Numbered from the stretch's first letter, positions 52,527-62,912 are shown. The stretch is 64,000 nt of DNA from Agrobacterium pusense (GCF_900102105.1 NZ_FNBB01000003.1:186001-250000); one strand, 5' to 3'. Translations and numbers: made by a program. The notes: generated by a model not told the origin, from the letters alone.

Positions 52527-53059
52527 CCTCTCCGCCCCAACGTCACATGATCCGGTTGGATCGCAGACCGCAGCTTTTCAGCATGCGCGTGGCAGCCCTC
52601 ATTTTTCAGAGTGGTCATCTTCTGGTGCAGCGTGGTACAGGGGATGACTACTGGGCCTTGCCTGGCGGTCGGGCTGAAATCGGAGAAAGCTCCGAGCAGA
52701 CCATTGTTCGCGAGATCGGTGAGGAACTTGATCGGACGTGTTCGGTGGAGCGCCTTTTATGGTCGGCCGAAAACTTTTTCGCCTATGACGGTTATTCGGC
52801 CCATGAGTTGGGATTTTATTATCTCGTTTCGCTGGGCCATGCCCTGCCATTCCATGAAAACCACATCGTCCACAGGGTGATGGATGGCGTTGAGGTCGAA
52901 TTCCGCTGGCTGCCTTCACGAACTTCCGCGCTGATCAGGAACGATCTGCGCCCGCGCTTCATCGCAGAGCGCATCGAGGCCTTGCCCCTGCGGCACGAGC
53001 ATCTGATTGTCCGCGAGGGCCGCTCTGACGCTACTGAAAATCCCAAGGAGACATTATGA
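52523..53059 (+). CDS. Nudix hydrolase, second of a tandem pair
   Basis: The 178-residue product carries a complete Nudix box, GGRAEIGESSEQTIVREIGE then ELDR; the last position is Asp-Arg instead of Gly-hydrophobic. It is clearly a paralog of the first copy: LFSMRVAALIFQSGHLLVQR and SAHELGFYYLVSLGH align with MRVAGLAFRDG and DWHELGFYYLMDL. Divergence is sufficient to suggest different substrates. ATGA overlaps join it to both neighbours. Confidence 0.92.
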   Translation: MTSPPQRHMIRLDRRPQLFSMRVAALIFQSGHLLVQRGTGDDYWALPGGRAEIGESSEQTIVREIGEELDRTCSVERLLWSAENFFAYDGYSAHELGFYYLVSLGHALPFHENHIVHRVMDGVEVEFRWLPSRTSALIRNDLRPRFIAERIEALPLRHEHLIVREGRSDATENPKETL

Positions 53060-53496
53060 GCGAGCTTTTGGTTTCGCTGTCGGGTGAACTGATCGAACAC
53101 GGTCACCGCCTGATGCAACGCGTCTATTACGAGGACACCGATTTTTCCGGCCTGGTTTATCACGCGCGGTACCTGCATTTTCTTGAGCGCGGCCGTACCG
53201 ATTACCTGCGTTGCCTCGGCTGTGAACAAAGTGCGCTTCTGACCGCTGATGAAGAAGGTCTGGTCTTCGTCGTGCATCGCATGGAGATCGATTTTAAAAG
53301 CCCCGCCCGGATGGATGACGTGCTGACGGTGACCACCATCACCGAGAAGGCCGGGGGCGCGAAAATGGTGCTCAATCAGGAAATCAGGCGCGGTGAAACG
53401 CTGCTCGTCGCCGCCAAGGTCATCATAGCCGTCATCAATGCCAATGGCCGGCCAAGGCGTCTTCCCGAGACGGTGGCGGAAAAATTTCTGAAGTAA
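53056..53496 (+). CDS. ybgC: Tol-Pal-associated acyl-CoA thioesterase YbgC
   Basis: The 146-residue hot-dog-fold thioesterase has the 4-hydroxybenzoyl-CoA thioesterase motif VYYEDTDFSGLVYHARYLHF, with the catalytic Asp, followed by LERGRTDYLR. It hydrolyses acyl-CoA and is usually the first gene of the tol-pal cluster. Its ATG overlaps the second Nudix stop (ATGA), so the DinB-Nudix-Nudix-ybgC genes form one coupled chain. Confidence 0.93.
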   Translation: MSELLVSLSGELIEHGHRLMQRVYYEDTDFSGLVYHARYLHFLERGRTDYLRCLGCEQSALLTADEEGLVFVVHRMEIDFKSPARMDDVLTVTTITEKAGGAKMVLNQEIRRGETLLVAAKVIIAVINANGRPRRLPETVAEKFLK

Positions 53497-53549
53497 TTGA
53501 TGGGCCGGATCAGTAAATCCGCCGGGCGTGGCCGGGTTGTAACACTCCT

Positions 53550-53559
53550 TTAACCATAA
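53550..53559 (+). promoter_or_regulatory. TTAACCATAA element upstream of tolQ
   Basis: TTAACCATAA lies about 200 bases before tolQ, within an ACCAT-A-ATGGT palindrome. The same 10-mer occurs in the pal leader at 57631. TTAACCAT resembles a CtrA half-site. Confidence 0.45.
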
Positions 53560-53620
53560 TGGTGTCTTACTTTAGCAACTGGCATTTGTGCAGCGCACGC
53601 CTTCCTTTCACCAAATTTAT

Positions 53621-53646
53621 TGGCAAGTAAGGCTTACTGGCAAGTA
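53621..53646 (+). repeat. Direct repeat TGGCAAGTA in the tolQ leader
   Basis: TGGCAAGTA occurs at 53621-53629 and again at 53638-53646, 17 bases apart start to start. It could be a tandem binding site or chance. Confidence 0.4.
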
Positions 53647-53712
53647 TCGGGGTATGGCTAAGGGGTTGGCGGCTGTTGCCGCAGGACTTCGAGCGTTAAC
53701 ACGCGTTTGAAT

Positions 53713-53733
53713 CGCCCGGTCCCGTACCGGGCG
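53713..53733 (+). promoter_or_regulatory. Hairpin just upstream of tolQ
   Basis: CGCCCGGT (53713-53720) and ACCGGGCG (53726-53733) form a perfect 8-bp stem with a 5-base loop, followed by TTT. It lies 24 bases before the tolQ ATG and may be an attenuator or an mRNA stability element. Confidence 0.5.
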
Positions 53734-53757
53734 TTTGGATTCGGGGATTGGATATTT

Positions 53758-54477
53758 ATGGAACAGGCAGGTTTGGCAGCGGCGACGCATGATGTAAGTC
53801 TCTGGGCGCTGTTTATGCAGGCGGGCCTCATCGTTAAGCTCGTGATGATCGGGCTTATCGCCGCCTCGGTCTGGACGTGGGCAATCGTCTTCGACAAATA
53901 TGTGAGCTTCGGCAAGGCGAGGCGCCAGTTCGACCAGTTCGAACAGGTGTTCTGGTCGGGCCAGTCTCTTGAAGAGCTCTATCGCACGCTGGCGGAGCGC
54001 CAGAATGGCGGTCTGGCCGCAATTTTCGTTTCGGCCATGCGCGAGTGGAAAAAATCCTTCGAGCGTGGCGCACGTTCGCCCATCGGCCTGCAGATGCGTA
54101 TCGACCGGGCAATGGACGTGACCATGGCGCGGGAAAGCGAACAATACGAGGCGCGCCTCGGCTCGCTCGCCACCATCGGTTCGGCCGGCCCCTTTATCGG
54201 TCTCTTCGGCACGGTTGTCGGTATCATGACCTCGTTCCAGGCGATTGCCGGTTCGAAGTCCACCAACCTCGCGGTCGTGGCTCCCGGTATCGCGGAAGCG
54301 CTTCTTGCAACCGCGATCGGCCTTGTCGCGGCTATTCCCGCGGTTATCGCCTACAACAAGTTCACGGCTGACGCACACAAGCTTTCCGCCCGAATGGAAG
54401 GTTTCGCCGACGAATTTTCGGCAATCCTGTCGCGACAGATCGATGAAAAACTTCAGACACGGCAGGCCGCCCAGTAA
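53758..54477 (+). CDS. tolQ: Tol-Pal system protein TolQ
   Basis: TolQ, with TolR, forms the proton-driven inner-membrane motor of the Tol system. The 239-residue product has three membrane helices: GLIVKLVMIGLIAASVWTWA, then LGSLATIGSAGPFIGLFGTV and IAEALLATAIGLVAAIPAVI. The conserved GLFGTVVGIMTSFQAI is typical. I start at the ATG at 53758 (MEQAGLAAATHDVSLWALFM) as homologs do; the frame is open from 53707. Confidence 0.96.
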   Translation: MEQAGLAAATHDVSLWALFMQAGLIVKLVMIGLIAASVWTWAIVFDKYVSFGKARRQFDQFEQVFWSGQSLEELYRTLAERQNGGLAAIFVSAMREWKKSFERGARSPIGLQMRIDRAMDVTMARESEQYEARLGSLATIGSAGPFIGLFGTVVGIMTSFQAIAGSKSTNLAVVAPGIAEALLATAIGLVAAIPAVIAYNKFTADAHKLSARMEGFADEFSAILSRQIDEKLQTRQAAQ

Positions 54478-54534
54478 GCGGCCGACTGCAATGCCGTCGA
54501 GTGATTTGCCGCAAGGCAAAACGGAGTAGATGAT

Positions 54535-54996
54535 ATGGGTATGTCAGCAGGTGGCAGCGGCGGCGGTTCCGGCGGACGCCGGGGTGGACGCGGCGGACGG
54601 CGCAGAGGCGGCGCGATCAGCGAAATCAACGTGACGCCGCTGGTCGACGTCATGCTCGTGCTGCTCATCATCTTCATGGTGGCGGCGCCTATGATGACTG
54701 TCGGCGTGCCGATCGACCTGCCGCAGACCTCCGCCAATGCGTTGAATTCGGACACGCAACCGATCACCATTTCCGTCAATGCCAATGGCCAGATCCATTT
54801 GCAGGAAACGGAAATCCAAGCGGCTGAAGTGGCGGACAAGCTGCAGGCAATCGCCACGACCGGCTATAACGAACGCATTTTCGTGCGCGCGGATTCCGTT
54901 GCCGCCTATGGCGTCGTTGCGGATGTGATGGCGCGTATCCAGGCGGCCGGTTTCAAAAATATCGGCCTTGTGACTCAGCAGAAACAGGACAATTGA
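54535..54996 (+). CDS. tolR: Tol-Pal system protein TolR
   Basis: The 153-residue product has a glycine/arginine-rich cytosolic N-terminus (GGSGGGSGGRRGGRGGRRRG) longer than in E. coli. A transmembrane helix follows with the proton-carrying Asp (SEINVTPLVDVMLVLLIIFM), and then a periplasmic domain (IFVRADSVAAYGVVADVMAR). It works with TolQ. tolA starts 9 bases after its stop. Confidence 0.96.
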   Translation: MGMSAGGSGGGSGGRRGGRGGRRRGGAISEINVTPLVDVMLVLLIIFMVAAPMMTVGVPIDLPQTSANALNSDTQPITISVNANGQIHLQETEIQAAEVADKLQAIATTGYNERIFVRADSVAAYGVVADVMARIQAAGFKNIGLVTQQKQDN

Positions 54997-55005
54997 CGTA
55001 AAGCG

Positions 55006-56175
55006 ATGAAGGGCAGCCTTACCACATCCGCGATCGTGCATGCGTCGCTTCTGGCTTTCGCCCTTGTCTCCCTGGGCTCGCCGGAACCCCTCGACGTGTC
55101 TCAGGCTGAGGCACTGCCGGTGGAGCTGGTGCCCATCGAGGAACTGACCCAGATACAGCAGGGCGATAAAAATGCGCCCAAGGCGGAAAAATCCGCGCCT
55201 GTTCCAACAACCCGTCCCGATATCATCGAGAACGCGCAGAATATTGGCAATAACACCGCGGATATCGAGGCGCCGCCGACGCCGACCGCCAAGCCAAACG
55301 ACAATATCGCCGCGGCCGCACCGCCAAAGCAGGAGAAGCCGCAGCCCGTCGTTGATACCAAAGCGAATGAGGTGAAGGAAATCGTCAAGGAGGAAACCTC
55401 GGCTCCCAAGCCGCAGGAAATGGCCGCCTTGCCGCAGACCAAGCCTGAAGTCGCACCGCAGCCCAAGACCGAGCCGCCGCCGCAGGAAACCAAGGCGGAA
55501 GAACCGCCGCCTGCCACGCAGGAGCCGGCAGAAATACCGGTGCCGCAGAACGTTCCCCGTCCGAATTCGAGGCCCGAGCCGCCGAAGCCGGAAGAGCCGA
55601 AACAGGCCGAGACAAAGCCAGCGGAACAGAAGCCAGCCGAAAAGCCAGCTGAGAAAAAGCCGGATCAGGCAAAGTCGACGGACAAGCCATCCGATAAGAA
55701 GCCCGGCGAGAAGAAGCAGGAGACTGCGAAGTCCGCTTCCTCGAAGGAAAGCGATTTCAACGCCGACGATATTGCCGCGCTGTTGAACAAGCAGGCGCCT
55801 TCCGGCGGCGGCGCAAAGCGCTCGACGCAGACGGCAGCCCTTGGCGGCAAGAAATCAACGGGCGGCTCGACGCTCAGCCAGACGGAAATGGATGCGCTAC
55901 GCGGCGCGATCCAGAAGAACTGGCAGATCATTCCCGGCATGGCGGATGCCTCGGACGTTCGCGTCCGGGTGACCATGAAGCTCGACCGTGATGGCTCCAT
56001 CATCGGTCGGCCCGAGATCGAGGCGACGGGCGGTTCCGAAGGGACGCGCCGTGCCCTTTCCGGCGGAGCTTATCGCGCCATCATGCGTTCTGCTCCGTTC
56101 ACGAACCTTCCTGCCGACAAATACGATGCATGGAACGAAGTCGTCGTGAACTTCGATCCCAGTGAATTGCTATGA
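55006..56175 (+). CDS. tolA: Tol-Pal system protein TolA
   Basis: The 389-residue product has a hydrophobic N-terminal helix ([20 protein letters not shown]). A very long Pro/Lys/Glu/Ala domain (about residues 50-265) follows, then a C-terminal TolA/TonB-type domain ([56 protein letters not shown]). The middle part lacks the regular Ala-rich helical repeats of enterobacterial TolA and is instead Pro-rich and probably extended. It spans the periplasm to Pal/TolB. Its stop overlaps tolB (ATGA). Confidence 0.92.
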   Translation: MKGSLTTSAIVHASLLAFALVSLGSPEPLDVSQAEALPVELVPIEELTQIQQGDKNAPKAEKSAPVPTTRPDIIENAQNIGNNTADIEAPPTPTAKPNDNIAAAAPPKQEKPQPVVDTKANEVKEIVKEETSAPKPQEMAALPQTKPEVAPQPKTEPPPQETKAEEPPPATQEPAEIPVPQNVPRPNSRPEPPKPEEPKQAETKPAEQKPAEKPAEKKPDQAKSTDKPSDKKPGEKKQETAKSASSKESDFNADDIAALLNKQAPSGGGAKRSTQTAALGGKKSTGGSTLSQTEMDALRGAIQKNWQIIPGMADASDVRVRVTMKLDRDGSIIGRPEIEATGGSEGTRRALSGGAYRAIMRSAPFTNLPADKYDAWNEVVVNFDPSELL

Positions 56176-57503
56176 ATGCTGAAAGGCCTGGCAACATGAA
56201 GATATTTTCGCCGATCCGGCTGGTGCTCGCTGTCGCGGCCCTCATGTCGGTTTTCTCCGCACCGGCTTTTGCACGGGTGGAAATCAATATCAACAAGGGT
56301 AATGTCGAGCCGCTGCCGATTGCCATCACCGACTTCATGTCGAGCGACGGCATCGGCGCGCAGGTCTCCGCGGTCATCGCCGCCGACTTGCAGCGGTCCG
56401 GTCTCTTTGCGCCGGTCAACAAGAACGCCTTCATCGAAAAGATCAGCAATCCGGATCAGCAGCCGCGTTTCGAAGACTGGAAGGTCATCAACGCGCAGGC
56501 GCTCGTTACCGGTCGCGTGACGCGCGAAAGCGACGGCCGCCTGCGCGCCGAATTCCGCCTGTGGGATACCTTCGCCAATCAGCAGATGACGGGCCAGCAG
56601 TTCTTCACCCAGCCTGAAAACTGGCGCCGTGTCGCTCACATCATCGCGGATGCCATCTACGAGCGCGTCACCGGTGAAAAGGGTTATTTCGACACCCGTG
56701 TCGTTTTCGTCTCCGAAAGCGGACCAAAGACCGCCCGCAAGCGGCAGCTGTCGATCATGGACCAGGACGGTTTCAACGTCCGCAACCTGACCAACTCGAA
56801 CGACATCGTCCTGACACCGCGTTTTTCGCCGAGCCGTCAGGAAGTGACCTACATGTCCTTCGAGGGCCAGCAGCCACGCGTTTATCTGCTGCAGCTGGAA
56901 ACCGGACAGCGTGAAGTCGTCGGCAACTTCCCAGGCATGACGTTCTCGCCGCGCTTTTCGCCTGACGGGCAGAAGGTCATCATGAGCCTTCAGCAGGATG
57001 GCAACGCCAATATCTACACCATGGATCTGCGCTCTCGTACCACGACACGCCTGACCAACACGTCGGCGATCGATACGGCCCCGTCCTATTCGCCTGACGG
57101 TCAGCGTGTTGCCTTTGAAAGTGACCGTGGCGGCCGCCAGCAGATTTACGTCATGAATGCCGATGGTTCCGGCCAGCAGCGCATCTCCTTCGGCGATGGT
57201 TCGTATTCCACGCCGGTCTGGTCCCCGCGCGGCGATCTGATTGCCTTCACCAAGCAGTCTGGCGGCAAGTTCTCGATCGGTGTGATGAAGACGGATGGTT
57301 CGGGCGAACGCATCCTGACCAGCGGCTTCCACAATGAAGGGCCAACCTGGGCACCGAATGGTCGCGTACTGATGTTCTTCCGCCAGAACGCGGGTGCCGG
57401 CGGTCCGCAGCTCTATTCGATCGACCTGACGGGCTACAATGAACAGCTCATCAAGACACCGACCTTCGCTTCAGACCCGGCCTGGTCGCCGCTTCTGGAC
57501 TGA
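56172..57503 (+). CDS. tolB: Tol-Pal system protein TolB
   Basis: TolB is the periplasmic beta-propeller that binds Pal. The 443-residue product has a signal peptide ([20 protein letters not shown]), an N-terminal alpha/beta domain ([20 protein letters not shown]) and WD40-like propeller repeats ([55 protein letters not shown]). The ATG at 56172 overlaps the tolA stop, so I use it. An ATG at 56196 preceded by AAGG would shorten the signal sequence and is a real alternative. Confidence 0.96.
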   Translation: MNAERPGNMKIFSPIRLVLAVAALMSVFSAPAFARVEININKGNVEPLPIAITDFMSSDGIGAQVSAVIAADLQRSGLFAPVNKNAFIEKISNPDQQPRFEDWKVINAQALVTGRVTRESDGRLRAEFRLWDTFANQQMTGQQFFTQPENWRRVAHIIADAIYERVTGEKGYFDTRVVFVSESGPKTARKRQLSIMDQDGFNVRNLTNSNDIVLTPRFSPSRQEVTYMSFEGQQPRVYLLQLETGQREVVGNFPGMTFSPRFSPDGQKVIMSLQQDGNANIYTMDLRSRTTTRLTNTSAIDTAPSYSPDGQRVAFESDRGGRQQIYVMNADGSGQQRISFGDGSYSTPVWSPRGDLIAFTKQSGGKFSIGVMKTDGSGERILTSGFHNEGPTWAPNGRVLMFFRQNAGAGGPQLYSIDLTGYNEQLIKTPTFASDPAWSPLLD

Positions 57504-57512
57504 TATGACTGC

Positions 57513-57550
57513 CATCACGGCGCCGGCTTAAACCGGTGCCGTGATGTTTT
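57513..57550 (+). terminator. Terminator downstream of tolB
   Basis: A 14-bp stem CATCACGGCGCCGG / CCGGTGCCGTGATG with one G-U pair and loop CTTAAA is followed by TTTT. It separates tolQRAB from pal. Confidence 0.85.
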
Positions 57551-57630
57551 AAGCATACCACAGGGAAATGTGCCTCTTTCTTGCCGCAAAGTGTTGTGAG
57601 GGAGCAAAAAACTGGGACATTTCCTTTCTG

Positions 57631-57640
57631 TTAACCATAA
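57631..57640 (+). promoter_or_regulatory. TTAACCATAA element upstream of pal
   Basis: TTAACCATAA lies 73 bases before the pal ATG and is identical to the 10-mer in the tolQ leader at 53550. A second ATTAACCG follows at 57653-57660. Confidence 0.45.
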
Positions 57641-57712
57641 GCGTTTGCCGGCTATTAACCGCGATCAGTTAGTGTCTGGCAACGTTATTGAAATCCTAAG
57701 GAGAGACCGGCG

Positions 57713-58246
57713 ATGAGCCGTACACATATTTCGGCACTCAGCCCCATGCAGAAACTGGCCCGTAACCCGGCTGTCATCGCCATGACGCTCGCGCTTGCTC
57801 TCGCTGGCTGCGCGAACAAGAAGAACATGCCGAACAGCGCCGGTGAACTCGGCCTTGGTGGCGCAGGCTCTGCAACGCCGGGCTCCCAGCAGGACTTCAC
57901 GGTCAATGTCGGCGACCGCATCTTCTTCGACACGGACTCCACCTCGATCCGCGCCGACGCCCAGCAGACCCTGCAGCGCCAGGCACAGTGGCTTGCCCGT
58001 TACCCGAACTACGCCATCACGGTCGAAGGCCATGCCGACGAGCGCGGCACGCGTGAATACAACCTGGCACTCGGCGCCCGCCGTGCGGCAGCAACCCGCG
58101 ACTTCCTGGCCTCTCAGGGTGTTCCGGCAAGCCGCATGAAGACGATCTCCTACGGCAAGGAACGCCCGGTCGCGGTTTGCGACGACATTTCCTGCTGGTC
58201 GCAGAACCGTCGCGCGGTCACGGTTCTCGGCGGCGCAGGCATGTAA
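57713..58246 (+). CDS. pal: Peptidoglycan-associated lipoprotein Pal
   Basis: Pal is the outer-membrane lipoprotein of the Tol system. The 177-residue product has a signal sequence and lipobox (LALALAGCANKKN). An OmpA-type peptidoglycan-binding domain follows (RIFFDTDSTSIRADAQQTLQ, VEGHADERGTREYNLALGAR, RRAAATRDFLASQGVPASRM). AAGGAGA lies before the ATG. It has its own leader and terminator, apart from tolQRAB. Confidence 0.97.
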   Translation: MSRTHISALSPMQKLARNPAVIAMTLALALAGCANKKNMPNSAGELGLGGAGSATPGSQQDFTVNVGDRIFFDTDSTSIRADAQQTLQRQAQWLARYPNYAITVEGHADERGTREYNLALGARRAAATRDFLASQGVPASRMKTISYGKERPVAVCDDISCWSQNRRAVTVLGGAGM

Positions 58247-58273
58247 TCGCCTGACGTTTTTGTGAACGTAAAT

Positions 58274-58307
58274 AAAGGGCGGTCTTCGGGCCGCCTTTTG
58301 TTTTTTT
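58274..58307 (+). terminator. Terminator of pal
   Basis: Stem AAAGGGCGG pairs with CCGCCTTT (loop TCTTCGGG), followed by a T-rich tract TTTTGTTTTTTT. Confidence 0.85.
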
Positions 58308-58404
58308 CATAGTTTGGCCGAAGTTAAGTTGCTTTTTCGGTCGATATGGAAAAAATCCGGCTTGCACTATTCCGGTGCAAATCAGTTAAGGCAGGACGAA
58401 TGAG

Positions 58405-59412
58405 ATGAAGAAACTTGTCGTGGCGGGAATGCTGGGGCTTGCAGCCTGCACCGGCTTGAGCGGCACAGCCGTTTCGGGTCCGCTGTTCGGTGCGGGGGGT
58501 AGCTTCGGCACGATCAATTCTCAGCAGCAGCCCCCGGTCGTCCGGGTTCAGGCCAATGAAGCCTATCGGGTTCAGCAGCTTGAAGAACAGATCCGGCAAC
58601 TCAACGGCCGTATCGAGGAAATGAGCTTCCAGCTTTTGCAGATGCAGGAAACGATCCGCAAGGCGCAGGAAGACAATGAGTTCCGCTTCCAGGAACTGGA
58701 AAGCGGAAAGGGCGGAAGTCCTGCAGCAACGCCGAAAAAGAAGGCGGAGGCAAGTCCGGTCAGTCCGGCGACGCCCCCGACCGACGACGTTGCAACGATC
58801 ATCGAAACGCCACCCGAGGGTGGCGCTTCCGTTTCACCGTCTGCTCCCTCCAGTGCTCCGACAGGCGCGCCGGGTGAGACCACGCTCGGTTCGATCGAAC
58901 TTGATTCCAAGGGGATGCCTATTGGCGGCACGCTCAATTCAGGCGCCAACAATTCTTCCGGCAGCCTTCCCGGCGTGACAACAGGCAGCAGCACGCGCAA
59001 GACCGATCCCGTCAATACAGCGGCGCTGACCAGCGAAGGCGATATCTACCAGGCCGCTTACGGTCATGTCCTTTCCGGTGATTACAAGCTGGCGGAGCAG
59101 GGGTTCCAGCAATATCTGCAGGGTTACCCCAAGGGCACGAAAGCCGCGGATGCGAGCTTCTGGCTGGGTGAAGCGCAATATTCCCAGGGCAAGTTCAACG
59201 AAGCCGCGAAGACCTTTCTTAACGGCCACCAGGCCTATGGCAAGTCTCCGAAGGCTCCGGAAATGCTGATGAAGCTTGGCATGTCCCTTGCCGCTCTCGA
59301 TAATACCGAAACGGCCTGCGCCACGCTGCGCGAGGTGCCGAAGCGTTACCCCAATGCCTCGAAGACCGTGCTGAACAAAGTCGCCAGTGAACAGAAGCGG
59401 CTGAGCTGCTGA
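58405..59412 (+). CDS. cpoB: Tol-Pal-associated protein CpoB/YbgF
   Basis: The 335-residue product has a short N-terminal hydrophobic region ([14 protein letters not shown]). A coiled coil follows ([20 protein letters not shown]), then a Ser/Pro/Thr-rich linker (about residues 100-205) and a C-terminal TPR domain ([40 protein letters not shown]). CpoB links Tol function to peptidoglycan synthesis in E. coli. LAAC could be a lipobox, which would make this a lipoprotein, unlike E. coli CpoB; a cleavage site in TAVSGPLF is the alternative. Confidence 0.93.
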   Translation: MKKLVVAGMLGLAACTGLSGTAVSGPLFGAGGSFGTINSQQQPPVVRVQANEAYRVQQLEEQIRQLNGRIEEMSFQLLQMQETIRKAQEDNEFRFQELESGKGGSPAATPKKKAEASPVSPATPPTDDVATIIETPPEGGASVSPSAPSSAPTGAPGETTLGSIELDSKGMPIGGTLNSGANNSSGSLPGVTTGSSTRKTDPVNTAALTSEGDIYQAAYGHVLSGDYKLAEQGFQQYLQGYPKGTKAADASFWLGEAQYSQGKFNEAAKTFLNGHQAYGKSPKAPEMLMKLGMSLAALDNTETACATLREVPKRYPNASKTVLNKVASEQKRLSC

Positions 59413-59443
59413 TCCCTCTTTCCCGTTGAAGTGCGGTCTGTCC

Positions 59444-60769
59444 ATGCCGGTTGATGTCCGCATTCCGAATGAACAGCCAATTGCGCCGCTTGCGGCCGCA
59501 CGGTCCTTTGTCGAAAAATTCCGCGAACCTGCGCATATTCTCGTCGCAATCTCCGGCGGCAGCGATTCCACCGGCCTGTTGCTGGCATTGCATGAGGTGA
59601 TGTCCGAGAAGGGGCGCGATCTGCTTCGGCTTTCTGCCGTTACAGTTGATCACGCTCTGCGAGTGGAATCCGCCGATGAGGCCCGCAAGGTTGCGACACT
59701 TTGCGCCGAGCTGGGCATTCCGCACGTCACACGCCGGTGGGAAGGTTTAAAGCCGGTCTCCGGCATTTCGGAAGCGTCCCGTCTTGCCCGCTACCGGCTT
59801 ATCGCGGAAGCAGCCGTCGCGTTCGATGCCGATCTCGTGGTGACGGGTCACACGGCCGGCGATCAGCGGGAAACCGTCGCGATGCGCGCTGCCCGCAACA
59901 GCGGCGAGGACAATCTCGGCCTTTCCGGCATGGCGGACGCGGTTTTATACGCTCGGCGCCATTGGATCAAGCGGCCATTCCTGAGGTGTGAAAGGCAGGC
60001 GATCCGCGATTACGTGTCGTCCCGTTCGCGGCGCTGGCTCGACGATCCAAGCAATGAAAATCCACGATATGAGCGTGTTCGCATGCGGCAGGCCTTGCCT
60101 GATGTTCCGCTTCCGGCCGATGGGGGAGAGGCGGAAAAAAGGCGTATATCCTCTGAAAAAACGGCAGTTTTCCTGCGCGCACACGCCGAGGTCTTTTCTG
60201 GTGCGCTCGCGAAATTGCAGCCGGACGGCGTGTCGCCTGATCGGGCGGATTTCCGGCACGGGCTGGCAGTGCTGATAGCAAGTCTCGGCGGGCGGCCCTA
60301 TCTGCCGGCCGCGGGCAGCATGGAGCGCGTTCTTTGCTTCCTCAAAACCGGCAATTACGGACGTATGACAGTCGGTCGTGTCCTGCTCGATCGCCGACGG
60401 GATGGGCTATATATCTTCCGCGAGCAACGAAATCTGCCGGAGCTTCGTCTCGAGGCATATCAGAAGGGCCTGTGGGATGATCGCTTCATCGTGGAAAACC
60501 GGTCGCCTTTCCCTGTCCGGGTCAGCGCGGAGGAGGCTGGTACTGGAGCGGGTTTTCCATCGGTGCCGCCGGGAGTGACCAGATTGGCGCTATCGGGCCT
60601 TCCGCAAATCGCCGCAGCGGAGGCGGGGCAAACGGCCGGGGAGTTGACGGTCGATGTGACGCCAAGGCTGGCGCCCTTCGATCTTTTTCTGCCGCGCTTC
60701 GACCTTGAGTTGGCAAATACGATCGCTGTTTTGTTCGGACGGCCGGCATATCCACAGCCCCCGGTTTAA
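59444..60769 (+). CDS. tilS: tRNA(Ile)-lysidine synthase
   Basis: TilS changes C34 of tRNA-Ile(CAU) to lysidine using ATP. The 441-residue product has the PP-loop [60 protein letters not shown] and [20 protein letters not shown]. The C-terminal region is less conserved, as is usual in rhizobia. The frame is open from a TTG at 59426; the ATG at 59444 is preferred although no clear ribosome site is visible. It lies between cpoB and ftsH, the normal order. Confidence 0.93.
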   Translation: MPVDVRIPNEQPIAPLAAARSFVEKFREPAHILVAISGGSDSTGLLLALHEVMSEKGRDLLRLSAVTVDHALRVESADEARKVATLCAELGIPHVTRRWEGLKPVSGISEASRLARYRLIAEAAVAFDADLVVTGHTAGDQRETVAMRAARNSGEDNLGLSGMADAVLYARRHWIKRPFLRCERQAIRDYVSSRSRRWLDDPSNENPRYERVRMRQALPDVPLPADGGEAEKRRISSEKTAVFLRAHAEVFSGALAKLQPDGVSPDRADFRHGLAVLIASLGGRPYLPAAGSMERVLCFLKTGNYGRMTVGRVLLDRRRDGLYIFREQRNLPELRLEAYQKGLWDDRFIVENRSPFPVRVSAEEAGTGAGFPSVPPGVTRLALSGLPQIAAAEAGQTAGELTVDVTPRLAPFDLFLPRFDLELANTIAVLFGRPAYPQPPV

Positions 60770-60923
60770 ATCGGGCCTCATTTTCGTGAATTGCCTTGGA
60801 ACAGTTTTTACACCAAAACGCATCAGATAATGCGCTTTGCCTTGGCAAGGGCAGATGTCGTCCTTATGTTAAGGGCACGTAATAGCGGGCAGTAGTTGTG
60901 CCCGTGTGAGTTCGGGGAGTTCG

Positions 60924-62888
60924 ATGAACCCAAATTTCAGAAATTTCGCCTTGTGGGCCGTGATCGCCCTCTTGCTGATCGCGCTGTTCAGCATGTTCCA
61001 GACGTCGCCGACGCAAACGGGTTCACGGGAAATTCCGTATTCCCAGTTTCTCCGCGACGTGGATTCCGGGCGAGTTCGCGACGTGACCGTCACCGGTAAC
61101 CGGGTTCTCGGAACCTATACCGAAAACGGCACGGCCTTTCAGACCTATTCCCCCGTCATCGACGACAGCCTGATGGAGCGCTTGCAGAGCAAGAACGTGA
61201 CCATCGTGGCGCGCCCGGAAAGCGATGGCTCCTCGGGCTTCCTGAGCTATCTCGGCACGCTTCTGCCGATGTTTCTCATTCTTGGCGTCTGGCTGTTCTT
61301 CATGCGGCAGATGCAGGGTGGTTCGCGCGGTGCGATGGGCTTCGGCAAGTCCAAGGCCAAGCTCCTGACGGAAGCCCATGGCCGCGTGACGTTTGACGAC
61401 GTTGCCGGCGTGGATGAAGCCAAGCAGGATCTTGAGGAAATCGTGGAATTCCTGCGTGACCCGCAGAAGTTCCAGCGCCTCGGCGGCAAGATTCCGCGCG
61501 GCGTTCTGCTTGTTGGTCCTCCGGGCACCGGTAAGACGCTTCTTGCGCGTTCCGTCGCAGGTGAAGCCAATGTGCCGTTCTTCACGATTTCCGGTTCGGA
61601 TTTCGTGGAAATGTTCGTTGGCGTCGGTGCCAGCCGTGTGCGTGACATGTTCGAGCAGGCAAAGAAGAATGCGCCTTGCATCATCTTCATCGACGAAATC
61701 GACGCCGTCGGCCGTCATCGTGGCGCCGGCCTCGGCGGCGGTAACGACGAGCGCGAACAGACGCTGAACCAGCTGCTGGTCGAGATGGACGGTTTCGAGG
61801 CGAATGAGGGCATCATTCTCATCGCCGCTACCAACCGACCTGACGTTCTCGATCCCGCACTTCTGCGTCCCGGCCGTTTCGACCGTCAGGTCGTTGTGCC
61901 GAACCCTGATATCGTTGGCCGCGAACGCATCCTCAAGGTGCATATCCGCAACGTGCCGCTCGCGCCGAATGTCGATCTCAAGGTTCTGGCTCGCGGTACC
62001 CCCGGTTTCTCGGGTGCGGATCTGATGAACCTCGTCAACGAAGCCGCCCTCATGGCCGCCCGCCGCAACAAACGCGTGGTGACCATGCAGGAGTTCGAAG
62101 ACGCCAAGGACAAGATCATGATGGGTGCGGAACGCCGCTCCTCCGCCATGACCGAGGCCGAAAAGAAGCTGACCGCCTATCACGAAGCCGGTCATGCCAT
62201 CACCGCTCTGAAGGTTGCCGTGGCCGATCCGTTGCACAAGGCAACGATCATCCCGCGCGGCCGCGCACTTGGCATGGTGATGCAGCTGCCGGAAGGCGAC
62301 CGCTATTCCATGAGCTACAAGTGGATGGTGTCGCGCCTCGTGATCATGATGGGTGGCCGCGTTGCCGAAGAACTGACCTTCGGTAAGGAAAACATTACCT
62401 CGGGCGCGTCTTCGGATATCGAGCAGGCAACCAAGCTTGCCCGCGCCATGGTCACGCAATGGGGCTTTTCCGATGCGCTCGGCCAGGTCTCCTATGGTGA
62501 AAACCAGCAGGAAGTGTTCCTCGGCCACTCCGTTTCGCAGTCGAAGAACGTCTCCGAAGCCACAGCCCAGACGATCGACACGGAAGTTCGCCGCCTGATC
62601 GATGAGGCTTATGCCGAGGCTCGCCGCATTCTGACGGAAAATCACGACGGTTTCGTTGCGATTGCCGAGGGTCTGCTCGAATACGAAACCCTGACGGGTG
62701 ACGAGATCAAGGCCCTGCTGAAGGGTGAGAAGCCCGCCCGCGATCTGGGCGACGATTCTCCGGGCAGCCGTGGTTCCGCAGTGCCGAAGGCCGGCACCAA
62801 GAAGGATGGTCCCAGTGAAGTGAAGGGTGACGGCGAAGCAAAGGGCGACGGTGAAGCCGAAGGCGGCATGGAGCCGCAGCCGCATTGA
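60924..62888 (+). CDS. ftsH: ATP-dependent zinc metalloprotease FtsH
   Basis: FtsH degrades membrane and cytosolic proteins including RpoH and LpxC in other species. The 654-residue product has two membrane helices ([40 protein letters not shown]). The AAA+ domain has [26 protein letters not shown] and [20 protein letters not shown]. The M41 zinc motif is AYHEAGHAI. The C-terminus is an acidic GDGEAKG-type tail. GGGGAG lies 4 bases before the ATG at 60924; an upstream GTG at 60906 is less likely. Confidence 0.97.
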   Translation: MNPNFRNFALWAVIALLLIALFSMFQTSPTQTGSREIPYSQFLRDVDSGRVRDVTVTGNRVLGTYTENGTAFQTYSPVIDDSLMERLQSKNVTIVARPESDGSSGFLSYLGTLLPMFLILGVWLFFMRQMQGGSRGAMGFGKSKAKLLTEAHGRVTFDDVAGVDEAKQDLEEIVEFLRDPQKFQRLGGKIPRGVLLVGPPGTGKTLLARSVAGEANVPFFTISGSDFVEMFVGVGASRVRDMFEQAKKNAPCIIFIDEIDAVGRHRGAGLGGGNDEREQTLNQLLVEMDGFEANEGIILIAATNRPDVLDPALLRPGRFDRQVVVPNPDIVGRERILKVHIRNVPLAPNVDLKVLARGTPGFSGADLMNLVNEAALMAARRNKRVVTMQEFEDAKDKIMMGAERRSSAMTEAEKKLTAYHEAGHAITALKVAVADPLHKATIIPRGRALGMVMQLPEGDRYSMSYKWMVSRLVIMMGGRVAEELTFGKENITSGASSDIEQATKLARAMVTQWGFSDALGQVSYGENQQEVFLGHSVSQSKNVSEATAQTIDTEVRRLIDEAYAEARRILTENHDGFVAIAEGLLEYETLTGDEIKALLKGEKPARDLGDDSPGSRGSAVPKAGTKKDGPSEVKGDGEAKGDGEAEGGMEPQPH

Positions 62889-62912
62889 TCGACCGCGTCT
62901 GTTAGAAATTGT

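Noticed and set aside
55150-55750. Repetitive Pro/Lys/Glu coding sequence as a DNA repeat element
   Set aside because: It is in frame within tolA and is the expected periplasm-spanning domain.
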